64,000 nt of DNA from Burkholderiales bacterium (GTDB lineage: Bacteria; Pseudomonadota; Gammaproteobacteria; Burkholderiales; Burkholderiaceae_C). The notes beneath the pieces are model-generated. The model worked only from the letters and a program-made list of their open reading frames with translations. It was not told the origin of the DNA and made no database searches. Positions 41,787-52,171 of this stretch are shown piece after piece; the stretch's first letter is position 1, and every line of letters begins with the position of its first letter. The DNA is taken from contig CANCVB010000012.1 in the NCBI GenBank assembly GCA_947381415.1, positions 1 through 64,000 of the forward strand. Reading direction: 5' to 3'. The translations under genes and the position numbers were made by a program.

Positions 41787-42914
41787 ATGACGACAACATA
41801 CGATGTATGCATACGTGGCAGTGGGATCGTGGGTAGCACCCTCGCACTTCTGTTGGCTCGACTGCGTCTGAAAGTAGCTCTTGTTGGCAGTCCTCCACCC
41901 GAGCATGATGTGAGAGCTTTTGCACTCAACGCAGCCTCTCAAAATGTCCTGAATGACTTACGCTGTTGGCCTAGCGCCGCGCATGCCACGCCTGTCCTCA
42001 GCATGCGTGTTTGGGGCGATCAAGGTGGCTCTATCCGTTTTGATGCGCCCCAAGGCACTTGTCTGAATCACATCATCGATGTGCCAGCACTCGAAAAATT
42101 ACTTCAAGAAGCTGTGGGTTTTCAACACAGCATTGAGCGTTTAGAGCAGCCTGTCACGGCTGGATTGACTGTAATTTGTGAAGGCAAAAACAGCTTGACA
42201 CGCCAAGAGCTTGGCATTGATTTTCAAGCTCTGCCCTATGTGCAACATGCAATTGCCACCCGTGTGCGCAGCGAATTCCTCCATCAACAACAAGCCTTTC
42301 AATGGTTTAGCCAGGATTCAAAAGAACTCTCCATTTTGGCTTTGCTGCCTTTGGGTGGCCCAACAGGTCATGAAAGCGCTGTGGTTTGGTCCTTACCCAG
42401 CGAGCAAGCCCATCGTTGTTATGCTGCAAGCGATGAAGAGTTTTCCCATCTCTTAAGCCAAGCCAGCCAACAAAGTTTGGGGCATTTGCAGGTTTGTTCA
42501 CCCAAAAGCATATGGCCGCTTCAGACCGCTGTGGCAAAACAATGGAGCGGACATTTTTCAAATGGTCGCAGTTGGGTGTTGGCAGGTGATGCTGCGCACT
42601 CGGTACATCCACTGGCAGGCATGGGTTTGAACTTGGGTTTGGCAGATGCCGTGGCATTAGCCAAAACACTGGCGCAGCGTGAAGCAAAAGAATATTGGCG
42701 CGGGGTCGGTGACAAATATTTACTGAGACAGTATGAACGTGAGCGTAAGGCAGGTATTTGGCCTACCTGGGTCGCTTGTGATGGATTGCAGCGGATTTTT
42801 TCCAATTCGCAATCGCTACCCCAATCTTTGCGCAACTGGGGCATGAGCAGTTTTGACAAGCTACCTACCCTCAAACAATGGACGGCTCACCAAGCCATGA
42901 ACCCCACTTTTTAA
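41787..42914 (+). CDS. UbiH/UbiF-family FAD-dependent hydroxylase
   Basis: GSGIVGSTLALLLARLRLKVALVG; WVLAGDAAHSVHPLAGMGLNLGLADA. Confidence 0.9.
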   Translation: MTTTYDVCIRGSGIVGSTLALLLARLRLKVALVGSPPPEHDVRAFALNAASQNVLNDLRCWPSAAHATPVLSMRVWGDQGGSIRFDAPQGTCLNHIIDVPALEKLLQEAVGFQHSIERLEQPVTAGLTVICEGKNSLTRQELGIDFQALPYVQHAIATRVRSEFLHQQQAFQWFSQDSKELSILALLPLGGPTGHESAVVWSLPSEQAHRCYAASDEEFSHLLSQASQQSLGHLQVCSPKSIWPLQTAVAKQWSGHFSNGRSWVLAGDAAHSVHPLAGMGLNLGLADAVALAKTLAQREAKEYWRGVGDKYLLRQYERERKAGIWPTWVACDGLQRIFSNSQSLPQSLRNWGMSSFDKLPTLKQWTAHQAMNPTF

Positions 42915-42925
42915 CCAAGGCACAC

Positions 42926-43648
42926 ATGCGTCATATTTATCAATTCATTGCAGTTCTTTGTTTCACCCTTGTCATTCCCATGGCATGGGGGCAAGGCGAA
43001 GAAGCGTTCATTCGCAAAACCCTTAAAGAACGCATGCCACATATCCATCCGATCGATGAAGTCAAGCGAACCCCTATGCCGGGTTTGTTTGAATTACGGG
43101 TTGATGGTTCTGAAATTTATTACACCGATGCCAGTGCGAATTTTTTGATACAAGGTCATTTGATTGAAACCAAATCGCAAAGAGACCTGACCGAAGAGCG
43201 AATTCAAAAAGTCATGGCGGTCGACTTCAAATCGCTGCCCTTCAAAGATGCGATAGTCATCGTTCGTGGCAAGGGTGAACGCAAAATGGCCATGTTTGAA
43301 GACCCGAACTGTGGCTATTGCAAGCGCTTCGAACGCGAATTACAAAGCGTTGATAACGTCACGGTATACCTTTTCCTCTATCCTATATTGGGCAAGGACT
43401 CGGTTGATAAATCCAAAGCCATTTGGTGCGCCAAAGATCCCGCCAAAGCTTGGCAAGACCTCATGCTGCGTGACCAAGCACCCACTCCAACAGGATGCGA
43501 TACCACTGCACTGAAACGCAATGTCGATTTTGGTCAAAAGCAAAGGGTAAATGGCACGCCCACCACGGTATTTGTCGATGGAACCCGAATTTCTGGCGCG
43601 GTTGAGATCGCGCAAATTGAAAAACTCCTCTCCGCCTCTAAGCCTTGA
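42926..43648 (+). CDS. dsbC: DsbC-family disulfide isomerase
   Basis: Signal peptide, MAMFEDPNCGYCKRFERELQ, GTPTTVFVDGTRISG. Confidence 0.93.
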   Translation: MRHIYQFIAVLCFTLVIPMAWGQGEEAFIRKTLKERMPHIHPIDEVKRTPMPGLFELRVDGSEIYYTDASANFLIQGHLIETKSQRDLTEERIQKVMAVDFKSLPFKDAIVIVRGKGERKMAMFEDPNCGYCKRFERELQSVDNVTVYLFLYPILGKDSVDKSKAIWCAKDPAKAWQDLMLRDQAPTPTGCDTTALKRNVDFGQKQRVNGTPTTVFVDGTRISGAVEIAQIEKLLSASKP

Positions 43649-43660
43649 CCCTGTAAGCAG

Positions 43661-45436
43661 ATGGCAGCCACCAAACGCAAACCCCTTGGCGTTCACTACA
43701 AGATCCAGGTTGAGAACCCACATGCCCACCTTTGGCGAGTCATTGTGTTGGTTGAACAACCTTTGGCCAAACAACATTTCCAGTTACCTGTTTGGATCCC
43801 TGGAAGTTACTTGGTCAGAGAATTTTCAAAACAATTGAGCGCGGTTCATGCTGCTCAGAGGGAAAAGTCTTTACCCGTCAAGCAATTGGATAAGTCCACT
43901 TGGGAAGTGATTTGCAAACCCAGCCAAACTTTGGAATTCCAGTACCTCGTTCATGCGCACGACCATTCTGTGCGAACAGCTTGGCTAGACGTGAACCGAG
44001 GTTTTTTCAACGGCACCAGCATGTGTGTTCAGGTAGTGGGTAAGTCTTCCCAAGCAGTCAAACTGGACATCATTCAACCTGCACATACGGACACTTGGCA
44101 AGTGGCCACCGCCCTCAAGCCTGTGCGCGTTAACCGCGAGGGTTTTGGTACCTACCGAGCCGAAAGCTACGACGAACTGGCAGACAGCCCTGTTGAAATG
44201 TCTGATTTTGTTCAGACGGAATTTACACACCGTCAATCTAAGCACCGAGTGGTTGTCACTGGGGCTCCCTTGTCTTTTGACAAGCAACGTCTTCACCAAG
44301 ACGTTGAAAAAATATGCCAAACCATTACTGACTTCTGGCAACAAGGTAAAGCACCTCCCTTTAAAAACTATGCGTTTCTGTTGAATGCTGTTTCGGATGG
44401 CTACGGAGGACTCGAACATCGCAACAGCACCGCTTTGCTTTGTCGACGCAAAGACCTTCCCAAACTGTCTGACAACAATCGAACAGATGATTACATTGGC
44501 TTGCTGGGTCTGTTCAGCCATGAATACTTTCACAGTTGGAATGTCAAAAGACTTCGCCCTTCCAATTACGAACACTATGCCTACCAAAGCGAGCAATACA
44601 CCGACATGCTTTGGTTTTTTGAAGGCTTTACAGACTATTTTGATAACTTGATGCTGTGTCGTGCGGAATTGATTTCGCCAGCGCAATACCTCAAGCTTTT
44701 GAACAAGTCGATACAACTGTATTTTCAAACCCCTGGAAGACTCACCCATACAGTTGCACAGTCCAGTTTTGAAGCTTGGACCAAATACTATCGACCAGAC
44801 AGCAATACGCCCAATATCACCGTCAGTTATTACACCAAAGGCTCTTTGATAGCTTTGTGTTTTGATTTGGCTTTAAGGCAATCTGGGCAAAGCTTGGACA
44901 AGGTGATGCGCGCGCTTTGGCACGATTGCCAAGGTGGTCCCATGACTGAAAGTGATATTTTGCAAGCTTTGGCAAACATAAGCGGTAAGCCATGGCGTAA
45001 GCAACTCAAAGCATGGGTTCATAGTGTGGATGAACTTCCGTTGCAAGAACTGTTGCAAAAGCAAGGTGTCAAAGTGGACCACGAACCTTCCCCGCTCGCG
45101 CAGCAACTGGGTCTACGCGTGAAAGAAGATCACAGTGTCCACATACAAACTGTTTTTCGTGACAGTGCAGCTGAAAAGGCAGGGTTTGCTGCGGGGGACG
45201 AATGGTTAGGCATCGAGATCGGCCGAGGCAAAGCCTTGCAGGCGTGGCGCTTGCAACGCTTAGACCAATTGGGCTTGGTGTTGGGTCAGCATATGCAGTG
45301 CACAGCGATGGTTGCACGCGACGGTCAAATACAGCGATTAAATTTGTCCCTGCCAGACAAAGACCCAACGCCATTGTGGCGGTTGGGTATTGCAGATCCC
45401 ATCAAAGTGGGTAACTGGCTTAGCGACAAACCCTAG
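43661..45436 (+). CDS. M61 family metallopeptidase with PDZ domain
   Basis: LFSHEYFHSWNVKRLRPSNYE zinc site; C-terminal PDZ-like segment. Confidence 0.92.
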   Translation: MAATKRKPLGVHYKIQVENPHAHLWRVIVLVEQPLAKQHFQLPVWIPGSYLVREFSKQLSAVHAAQREKSLPVKQLDKSTWEVICKPSQTLEFQYLVHAHDHSVRTAWLDVNRGFFNGTSMCVQVVGKSSQAVKLDIIQPAHTDTWQVATALKPVRVNREGFGTYRAESYDELADSPVEMSDFVQTEFTHRQSKHRVVVTGAPLSFDKQRLHQDVEKICQTITDFWQQGKAPPFKNYAFLLNAVSDGYGGLEHRNSTALLCRRKDLPKLSDNNRTDDYIGLLGLFSHEYFHSWNVKRLRPSNYEHYAYQSEQYTDMLWFFEGFTDYFDNLMLCRAELISPAQYLKLLNKSIQLYFQTPGRLTHTVAQSSFEAWTKYYRPDSNTPNITVSYYTKGSLIALCFDLALRQSGQSLDKVMRALWHDCQGGPMTESDILQALANISGKPWRKQLKAWVHSVDELPLQELLQKQGVKVDHEPSPLAQQLGLRVKEDHSVHIQTVFRDSAAEKAGFAAGDEWLGIEIGRGKALQAWRLQRLDQLGLVLGQHMQCTAMVARDGQIQRLNLSLPDKDPTPLWRLGIADPIKVGNWLSDKP

Positions 45437-45447
45437 AGGCACGCAAG

Positions 45448-46743
45448 TTAACGTTTGTCGACAACGCGCTTGGCTTTGCCCATGCTTCGCTCAACGCTAC
45501 CCTCACTGCACAATTCCACGACCAAGCTTGTACCAATATAGGCTTTAGCCTCGTGTTCCAAGCTTTGTGCAGCCTGCATGGCCTCGGCAGAATTGCACGA
45601 CAAGCCTTGCCGTGTTTCAACCCTGACAGTCAGCGTGTCTAAAGGTCCCTCTTTTTGAAGAATGCATTGGTAATGTGCACTCAGCGCAGATTGCCTGAGT
45701 ATCAATTCTTCGATTTGGGTGGGAAAGACATTCACCCCTCTGACAATCATCATGTCATCACTGCGACCCGTGATTTTTTCCATGCGGCGCATGGTTCGCG
45801 CGGTTCCAGGCAACAGACGCGTGAGGTCGCGTGTACGGTAGCGGATGATGGGCAGAGCTTCTTTGGTCAAACTGGTAAATACCAGTTCACCTAACTCACC
45901 ATCAGGCAACACTTCACCCGTGTCTGGATCAATAATTTCAGGATAAAAGTGGTCCTCCCAAATCGTAGGACCATCTTTGGTTTCCACGCACTCGCTTGCC
46001 ACCCCCGGACCAATCACTTCTGACAAGCCGTAAATATCAACGGCATCGATACCCATTCGCTTCTCAATGGCCAAACGCATATCGTTGGTCCATGGCTCAG
46101 CACCAAAAATACCAATACGTAAGCTACTTAGACTGGGGTTGAGTTTTTGGCGCTCAAATTCATCTGCCAAAGCCAGCATGTAACTGGGTGTAACCATGAT
46201 GATGTCGGGAGAAAAATCTTGCAAGAGTTGCACTTGGCGCTCGGTTTGCCCCCCGCCAAAAGGTATCACGGTCAAGCCTAACTGTTCTGCACCGTAATGA
46301 GCGCCCAAGCCACCCGTGAACAATCCATAGCCATAACTGACATGGACTTTGTCACCGGGTCTGGCGCCAGCAGCACGAATGCTTCTTGCAACGCAGTTAG
46401 CCCACATCGCAATGTCGTTGGCGGTATAGCCCACCACAGTGGGTTTGCCCGTTGTTCCACTGGATGCATGAATTCGTACCACCTGCTGTTGGGGTACAGC
46501 GAACATACCAAAGGGGTAACTGTCTCTCAAATCTGATTTGGTGGTGAACGGGAATTTATGCAAGTCTGACAAGCTATGGCAATCGTCAGGATGCACGCCT
46601 GCCGCATCAAACTTGGATCGGTAAACCGCGGAATGTGCATAGGCATGCTGCAGAGTGGCTTTTAAGCGTTTCCATTGCAAGTGACGCAATTCATCTACGC
46701 TGGCCTTTTCAATGGCTTCAAGTGTGAACGACTGAGGACTCAT
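45448..46743 (-). CDS. paaK: phenylacetate-CoA ligase
   Basis: IHASSGTTGKPTVVGYT; IYGLSEVIGPGVASEC. Confidence 0.95.
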   Translation of the reverse strand: MSPQSFTLEAIEKASVDELRHLQWKRLKATLQHAYAHSAVYRSKFDAAGVHPDDCHSLSDLHKFPFTTKSDLRDSYPFGMFAVPQQQVVRIHASSGTTGKPTVVGYTANDIAMWANCVARSIRAAGARPGDKVHVSYGYGLFTGGLGAHYGAEQLGLTVIPFGGGQTERQVQLLQDFSPDIIMVTPSYMLALADEFERQKLNPSLSSLRIGIFGAEPWTNDMRLAIEKRMGIDAVDIYGLSEVIGPGVASECVETKDGPTIWEDHFYPEIIDPDTGEVLPDGELGELVFTSLTKEALPIIRYRTRDLTRLLPGTARTMRRMEKITGRSDDMMIVRGVNVFPTQIEELILRQSALSAHYQCILQKEGPLDTLTVRVETRQGLSCNSAEAMQAAQSLEHEAKAYIGTSLVVELCSEGSVERSMGKAKRVVDKR

Positions 46744-47180
46744 ACTGGCACCACGGTTCCTTGAATTTGTGCGCTTTTACCTCTGAACAGCGCGATGATT
46801 TCATGGTTTTGGTTTCGCACCACCATGTCATAAATGCCATGGCGTCCACTTAGCACCTGCTCTTGACCATCACATACCAACACATCGTCCAATTGGGCAG
46901 GTTTTAAAAACTCAATAGAGGCCGAAGCCGCCACAGCAACTTTGTTATGGCTATTGCATGCAAACGCAAATGTCGAGTCAGCCAAGGTAAAAATAAAACC
47001 GCCGTGACAGATACGGTGTCCATTCAGGTGGCGTTCAGTCACTTTCATCTGCATGCGTGCTTGGCCTGGCTTGCAAGAAACCAATTCCATGCCCATGGTT
47101 TGACGGGAAGCCACATCTGCAGAAAACATGACCTCGCCTACCTGAAAAGCAAGCGCATCTTGTGTGGAGGGCGTCGTCAC
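46740..47180 (-). CDS. paaI: hydroxyphenylacetyl-CoA thioesterase
   Basis: HLNGHRICHGGFIFTLADSTFAFACN hotdog motif; overlaps paaK by 4 nt. Confidence 0.93.
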   Translation of the reverse strand: MTTPSTQDALAFQVGEVMFSADVASRQTMGMELVSCKPGQARMQMKVTERHLNGHRICHGGFIFTLADSTFAFACNSHNKVAVAASASIEFLKPAQLDDVLVCDGQEQVLSGRHGIYDMVVRNQNHEIIALFRGKSAQIQGTVVPV

Positions 47181-47182
47181 GG

Positions 47183-47977
47183 TTATTGCCCTGTGAATAC
47201 GGGTGCGCGTTTTTGTAAAAAAGCCGTCACACCTTCGATGTAGTCATGCGTTTTACCAAGTGCCGATTGCGTGTCGCGCTCGGTATCGAGTTGCTGGGTA
47301 AGACTTTTTTGCCCTGCCTCACGTAAAAGATGGCGCGTCGCCACCAATGCTTGGGTGGGCATGGTTGCCAATCGGTCTGCCATGGATGCAGATGCTGCCA
47401 TCAAGTCATCGGTCACATCCCAAATCAAACCCCATTCCTTGGCCTGTGCAGCCATCAGTTTGTCACCTGTCATGGCAAGCGCCATTGCTCGGGCCAAACC
47501 TAATCGCTCGACCAAGAACCAGCTACTGCCAGCATCGGGTATCAAGCCAATTTTGCTGAACGCTTGAATAAAGGAAGCATTCGGTGACGCAATGGCAATA
47601 TCACAGGCCATGACAAATGAAGCCCCAGCACCGGCAGCCACGCCATTCACAGCGGCAACCGTGGGCATACGCAACTGCTGTAGGCGGCGCGTTGTGGGGT
47701 TAAATGCCTGGTCAATGACTGGGCCTGGGTCGGCCCTTTCTTGCAAATTCGGACCCTCTGCCAAGTCGAATTCCGATAAATCTGCCCCAGCGCAAAAGCC
47801 ACGCCCTGCTCCAGTAATCACCATGGCACGAATCACGGGGTTGGCCTCTGCAAGATCAAAAGCTTCCCATAAATGGCGGTGCATTTCACGTGTAAAACTA
47901 TTTAACGCCTGGGGTCTGTTGAGGGTGAGCCATGCAACTGCACCACGCTCCTCGTATGTGACTGTCTTTTCACTCAT
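47183..47977 (-). CDS. paaG: 2-(1,2-epoxy-1,2-dihydrophenyl)acetyl-CoA isomerase-like crotonase
   Basis: MSEKTVTYEERGAVAWLTLNRPQALNSF; GRGFCAGADLSEFD; operon with paaIK. Confidence 0.9.
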   Translation of the reverse strand: MSEKTVTYEERGAVAWLTLNRPQALNSFTREMHRHLWEAFDLAEANPVIRAMVITGAGRGFCAGADLSEFDLAEGPNLQERADPGPVIDQAFNPTTRRLQQLRMPTVAAVNGVAAGAGASFVMACDIAIASPNASFIQAFSKIGLIPDAGSSWFLVERLGLARAMALAMTGDKLMAAQAKEWGLIWDVTDDLMAASASMADRLATMPTQALVATRHLLREAGQKSLTQQLDTERDTQSALGKTHDYIEGVTAFLQKRAPVFTGQ

Positions 47978-48067
47978 GGTGGTCTCCTTAAGGGGTAATT
48001 TATCATCCCAAGACTTTCTTCCATCTTGGGTATAGTTCACCGAAGAAATTCCTCAATGGAGACATCT

Positions 48068-48847
48068 ATGGCCTATGAATTCATCCAAGTACGAACCGAA
48101 GCAGACAAAGTGGGCGTCATCACCTTAAATCGCCCCAAGCAATTGAATGCGCTTAACAGCGAATTGATGGTTGAATTGGGGCAAGCCCTCAAAGCATTTG
48201 ATGCCAGTCCTGAGATTGGTTGCATTATTTTGACTGGCAATGAAAAAGCCTTTGCAGCTGGTGCAGATATTGGTGCCATGGCGACGTTTACCTATGCAGA
48301 TGTCTACAAAAACGACTACATCACCCGCGACTGGGAAACCCTGCGCAGTATCCGCAAACCTGTGATTGCAGCAGTCGCTGGCTTTGCCCTTGGTGGCGGT
48401 TGTGAAGTTGCAATGATGTGCGACATCATTATTGCCGCGGATAACGCACGTTTTGGTCAACCCGAGATCAAGCTGGGCATCATCCCTGGGGCTGGCGGTA
48501 CACAACGATTGCCACGCGCCATTGGAAAGGCCAAGGCCATGGATTTGGCATTAACAGGTCGAATGATGAACGCCGATGAGGCTGAGCGCTCTGGGCTCGT
48601 CAGTCGGGTGGTTCCTTTGGCGCAGTTGATGGAAGAGGCACTTGCGGCGGCTCTTTCGATCTGTCATTACTCTCAAATCGCAGTCATGTCTGCCAAGGAA
48701 TCGATCAACAGAGCCTACGAAAGCAGTTTGTCAGATGGCGTCATGTTTGAACGACGTTTGTTTCATGCACTTTTTTCCACCCAAGACCAGAAAGAAGGCA
48801 TGGATGCTTTTGTCAACAAGCGCCCAGCCGTTTTTAAGCACCTATAA
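48068..48847 (+). CDS. paaF: enoyl-CoA hydratase (PaaF-like)
   Basis: [50 protein letters not shown]. Confidence 0.85.
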   Translation: MAYEFIQVRTEADKVGVITLNRPKQLNALNSELMVELGQALKAFDASPEIGCIILTGNEKAFAAGADIGAMATFTYADVYKNDYITRDWETLRSIRKPVIAAVAGFALGGGCEVAMMCDIIIAADNARFGQPEIKLGIIPGAGGTQRLPRAIGKAKAMDLALTGRMMNADEAERSGLVSRVVPLAQLMEEALAAALSICHYSQIAVMSAKESINRAYESSLSDGVMFERRLFHALFSTQDQKEGMDAFVNKRPAVFKHL

Positions 48848-48861
48848 ACCAAGGAGTCCCC

Positions 48862-49884
48862 ATGAGTTTTGAAGCACACTTACAGCCCCCCAAAACAAGC
48901 AAGGTTTTATTTGCAATCAAGCTCTTGCTAGGTGCGATTCTTTTAGCGGTTGTAGCCTTTTTTATGGGGCCTTCTAACGAATTTGGCGCTGACACACCTA
49001 GCCAAAGAGTTGCACCTCCTACCCAGATGACTGAACTTGATGCTTGGCTTGTACACAGCGAGTCTCAAATCAGTGGCATCAAACCCGGCACAGCAAAAGG
49101 CATTGTCTGGGCCAATGACGCCCACCAAAAAACCCCTTGGGCCATTGTGTATTTGCATGGCTTTTCAGCCAGCAGATTAGAGACCGCTCCAGTGGCCGAC
49201 CATGTGGCCAAACAATTGGGTGCAAACCTCTTTTACACCCGCTTAAGCGGACATGGCTTACCAGGTGAAGCACTTGGGCAAGTGACTGTGCAAGATTGGT
49301 TGGCTGACACGCAAGAAGCAGTCCGTATTGGCAAGACTCTAGGCGACAAAGTCTTGGTCATCAGCTGTTCGACGGGCTCTACCTTGGCCACATGGCTTGG
49401 CTCCTCATCGGCTGCCAGTATGGTCCAAGCGCATGTATTTATTTCGCCTAATTTTGGCTTGAAAGACAAACGCTCTGAATTGATCAATGGTCATTGGGGA
49501 AAACAACTTGCTATGGCCATCACGGGTCCGCAACTGAATTTTCCTGAAGTCAATGCACAAGAGTCGACAGCGTGGACCAAAAGTTATCCGACGTCTGCAT
49601 TGTTCCCCATGATGGCATTGGTCAAGAAAGTGCGTGAAAGTGATGTCAGCCAATTCAAAGCCCCTTTGCTGGTCCTCTACAGCGCAGATGATCAAACAGT
49701 GGATCCCATTGAAACCAAAAACATAGTTGACCGCATGGGGTCTGCCAGTAAAACGCTAGAGTTGGTGGCCTACAGCAAAAGCCAAGGACAACATGTTCTG
49801 GCCGGTGACATTCGCGACCCACAAGCGGTTGACCCGATGGTCAACACCATCGTTCAATGGATAAAAGCTCAGGCTATTGAATAA
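48862..49884 (+). CDS. alpha/beta hydrolase
   Basis: VYLHGFSASRLETAPV, VISCSTGSTLATW nucleophile region, membrane anchor. Confidence 0.85.
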   Translation: MSFEAHLQPPKTSKVLFAIKLLLGAILLAVVAFFMGPSNEFGADTPSQRVAPPTQMTELDAWLVHSESQISGIKPGTAKGIVWANDAHQKTPWAIVYLHGFSASRLETAPVADHVAKQLGANLFYTRLSGHGLPGEALGQVTVQDWLADTQEAVRIGKTLGDKVLVISCSTGSTLATWLGSSSAASMVQAHVFISPNFGLKDKRSELINGHWGKQLAMAITGPQLNFPEVNAQESTAWTKSYPTSALFPMMALVKKVRESDVSQFKAPLLVLYSADDQTVDPIETKNIVDRMGSASKTLELVAYSKSQGQHVLAGDIRDPQAVDPMVNTIVQWIKAQAIE

Positions 49885-49901
49885 CTTGTTTGAACTTTGA
49901 T

Positions 49902-50261
49902 TTACTGAGATTGAAGTTCACCTGAATCAATCAGCGATTTCACGTCTTTGGAACCACCCAACAAAACCCCATTGCAAAAAACCATGGGGAAAGTTGGCCA
50001 TCCTGACCACATCTTTAAAGCCAAGCGACGCCGCCACTGGCTGAAATAGCTTCCGTACTCTAAATAAACATACGCTATTCCAGCCTCGGTCAATTGTTTT
50101 CGGACAGTTTTGACAACTGTATTTTGAGCCATACCCACCACAACCACGCGATGGCTGCTGATAGCCTGCTGCACTTCTTGAACAGTCTCTTTGTGAAAGT
50201 TGACTACAGTTGCTTGAATAGTGGGGTGGAGATTCTCTAATGGCAAAATGCTTCTAGACAT
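49902..50261 (-). CDS. glutaredoxin-like protein lacking the CxxC/CGFS motif
   Basis: VVVVGMAQNTVVKTVRKQLTEAGIAYVYLEYGSYFSQWRRRLALKMWSGWPTFPMVFCNGVLLGGSKDV. Confidence 0.75.
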   Translation of the reverse strand: MSRSILPLENLHPTIQATVVNFHKETVQEVQQAISSHRVVVVGMAQNTVVKTVRKQLTEAGIAYVYLEYGSYFSQWRRRLALKMWSGWPTFPMVFCNGVLLGGSKDVKSLIDSGELQSQ

Positions 50262-50310
50262 GGGTACCCTTCAGTTGATCATTTATCGCACACCAAGAAT
50301 AATACGCCTT

Positions 50311-50640
50311 ATGAAGTACTTGTTTGGACTGATTGTTTGTTTTCAATACACGTTGGCGCTGTCGCAAATCACATCCCCTGTGCTTGTCTGTGGCAAGTAC
50401 TTCTTGGGAGTTCCATTGCAAGTACATTTTCAAGGCGCTGTGGCCGAGGTCAGCTTCAAAGACGAAACCTACACCTTAAAGTTCAATCGCTCTTGGGTGA
50501 CAACACAAGGTGAGCATTGGAGCGATTACACCGATGGTCAGTACATATTGGCCTCAAGTTACCCCGATGAACCGTATGTGGCCATCAGCTTGAAAAACCA
50601 GAAGAATGCATTTGCATCCTGTGATGTGATTGAACGCTAG
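50311..50640 (+). CDS. small secreted hypothetical protein
   Basis: Signal peptide MKYLFGLIVCFQYTLALSQ; ATG at 50311. Confidence 0.5.
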   Translation: MKYLFGLIVCFQYTLALSQITSPVLVCGKYFLGVPLQVHFQGAVAEVSFKDETYTLKFNRSWVTTQGEHWSDYTDGQYILASSYPDEPYVAISLKNQKNAFASCDVIER

Positions 50641-50641
50641 C

Positions 50642-50908
50642 CTACTCTTCCTTTTTAGGTTCCGTTTTACGAATTTGGTAGGCATTGTTTCTCTGTATTT
50701 TCACCACCATGAAATAGCATTCACGCTTTTTTTCACCGTTGCCTATCAAGTCGCAAAAAGTCGCGCTGCCGGCAAATGAAGCCTTGCAAAAATTCACTTC
50801 GTCTGGGGTTTTCTTCATTGTGCAAGAACTAAGATCCTCTCCCCATGCAAAGGGCGACAAACCAAACACCAACAAGATACTGCCTAATTTCTTCTTGCTA
50901 ATCATCAC
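50642..50908 (-). CDS. small secreted Cys-containing hypothetical protein
   Basis: MMISKKKLGSILLVFGLSPFAWGEDLSSCTMKKTPDEVNFC... Confidence 0.55.
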   Translation of the reverse strand: MMISKKKLGSILLVFGLSPFAWGEDLSSCTMKKTPDEVNFCKASFAGSATFCDLIGNGEKKRECYFMVVKIQRNNAYQIRKTEPKKEE

Positions 50909-50986
50909 TTGTTCTCATTCAGTACGACATTGAAAGCGATATTAATACACAAATTACCTTTCTCTAACAAACCCCTTTGCCGCCAT

Positions 50987-51898
50987 TCAGTACCGCTCAG
51001 GAACAATCATGTGGTCAGGCACGGGATTTCGAATGTAGTCCGGGTTGCGAACTCTGGCTGGAAGCGAGATTTCAGGGTGCTCAATCTCATGGTAATTGAA
51101 CTGCGAAAGCAAATGGTGAATGCAATTGAGGCGCGCACGTTTTTTATCAACGGCCTGAACAACCCACCAAGGCGCCTCGGCTATATGGGTGCGCTCAATC
51201 ATGGTTTCTTTCGCCCGCGTGTAGTCTTCCCACCTGCGACTGCTTTCTAAATCCATCGGACTGAGCTTCCACTGCTTCAAAGGGTCGTGAATACGTCCCA
51301 AAAAGCGAGCATGCTGCTCATCATCGGTGATTGAAAACCAATATTTCAGCAAAATGATGCCGCTACGCACAAGCATCTTTTCAAATTCTGGCACCGTTCT
51401 GAAGAACTCCTCGTACTCGTCTTCTGAACAAAAACCCATCACTCTTTCCACACCGGCTCGGTTGTACCAACTGCGGTCGAACAACACAATCTCCCCTGCT
51501 GCAGGCAAATGTGTGACGTAACGCTGAAAATACCACTGTGTACGCTCTCTGTAGTTAGGTGCTGGCAATGCAGCTACTCGGCAAACACGGGGATTTAACC
51601 GTTGGGTGATGCGTTTGATCACGCCCCCCTTACCCGCGGCATCTCTGCCCTCAAAAAGAATCACGACTTTTTGCTTGGTAGCGACAACCCAGTCTTGCAG
51701 TTTGACCAATTCACCTTGCAAGCGCAACAGTTCGCGAAAGTAAAGGACCCTGGCTTTCTTTTCTTCTTCGGTTGCGAAAGGGCCCATTTCATTGCCACCA
51801 TCCTCTATGGCCATCTCTAACTCTTCATCAATTGAATCCAAAATGTCTTCTCGGATTTTGCGTAACTGCTCTTCATCGAGGGGGGCTTTATCGCTCAT
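50987..51898 (-). CDS. ppk2: polyphosphate kinase 2
   Basis: VVILFEGRDAAGKGGVIKRITQRLNPR, LFDRSWYNRAGVERVMGF. Confidence 0.97.
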   Translation of the reverse strand: MSDKAPLDEEQLRKIREDILDSIDEELEMAIEDGGNEMGPFATEEEKKARVLYFRELLRLQGELVKLQDWVVATKQKVVILFEGRDAAGKGGVIKRITQRLNPRVCRVAALPAPNYRERTQWYFQRYVTHLPAAGEIVLFDRSWYNRAGVERVMGFCSEDEYEEFFRTVPEFEKMLVRSGIILLKYWFSITDDEQHARFLGRIHDPLKQWKLSPMDLESSRRWEDYTRAKETMIERTHIAEAPWWVVQAVDKKRARLNCIHHLLSQFNYHEIEHPEISLPARVRNPDYIRNPVPDHMIVPERY

Positions 51899-52171
51899 AG
51901 GAATTCAACCTTGGTTTGACCATTTCAACCCAATGGGGTACGTAAACCCTTTTTAACCTGGATTTGTGAATACCCCATGAATTCATACAAAAATCAGAGG
52001 AGTGACGCCATCCACAGGCATTTGTTTAAAAGTCATTCGCCTGGAACGCTAAGGAACATTTGCCTGCGGATATAGAACTTAAAGGTATTTGAAATCATAT
52101 TTGTTAGCCATAAAAGCATCTTTCATATTATTAAAAAAATAATAAGATTCATTCTTTTAAGGAAAATTTCA

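Noticed and set aside
43985-44749. 254-aa reverse ORF
   Set aside because: Antisense to the M61 peptidase gene.
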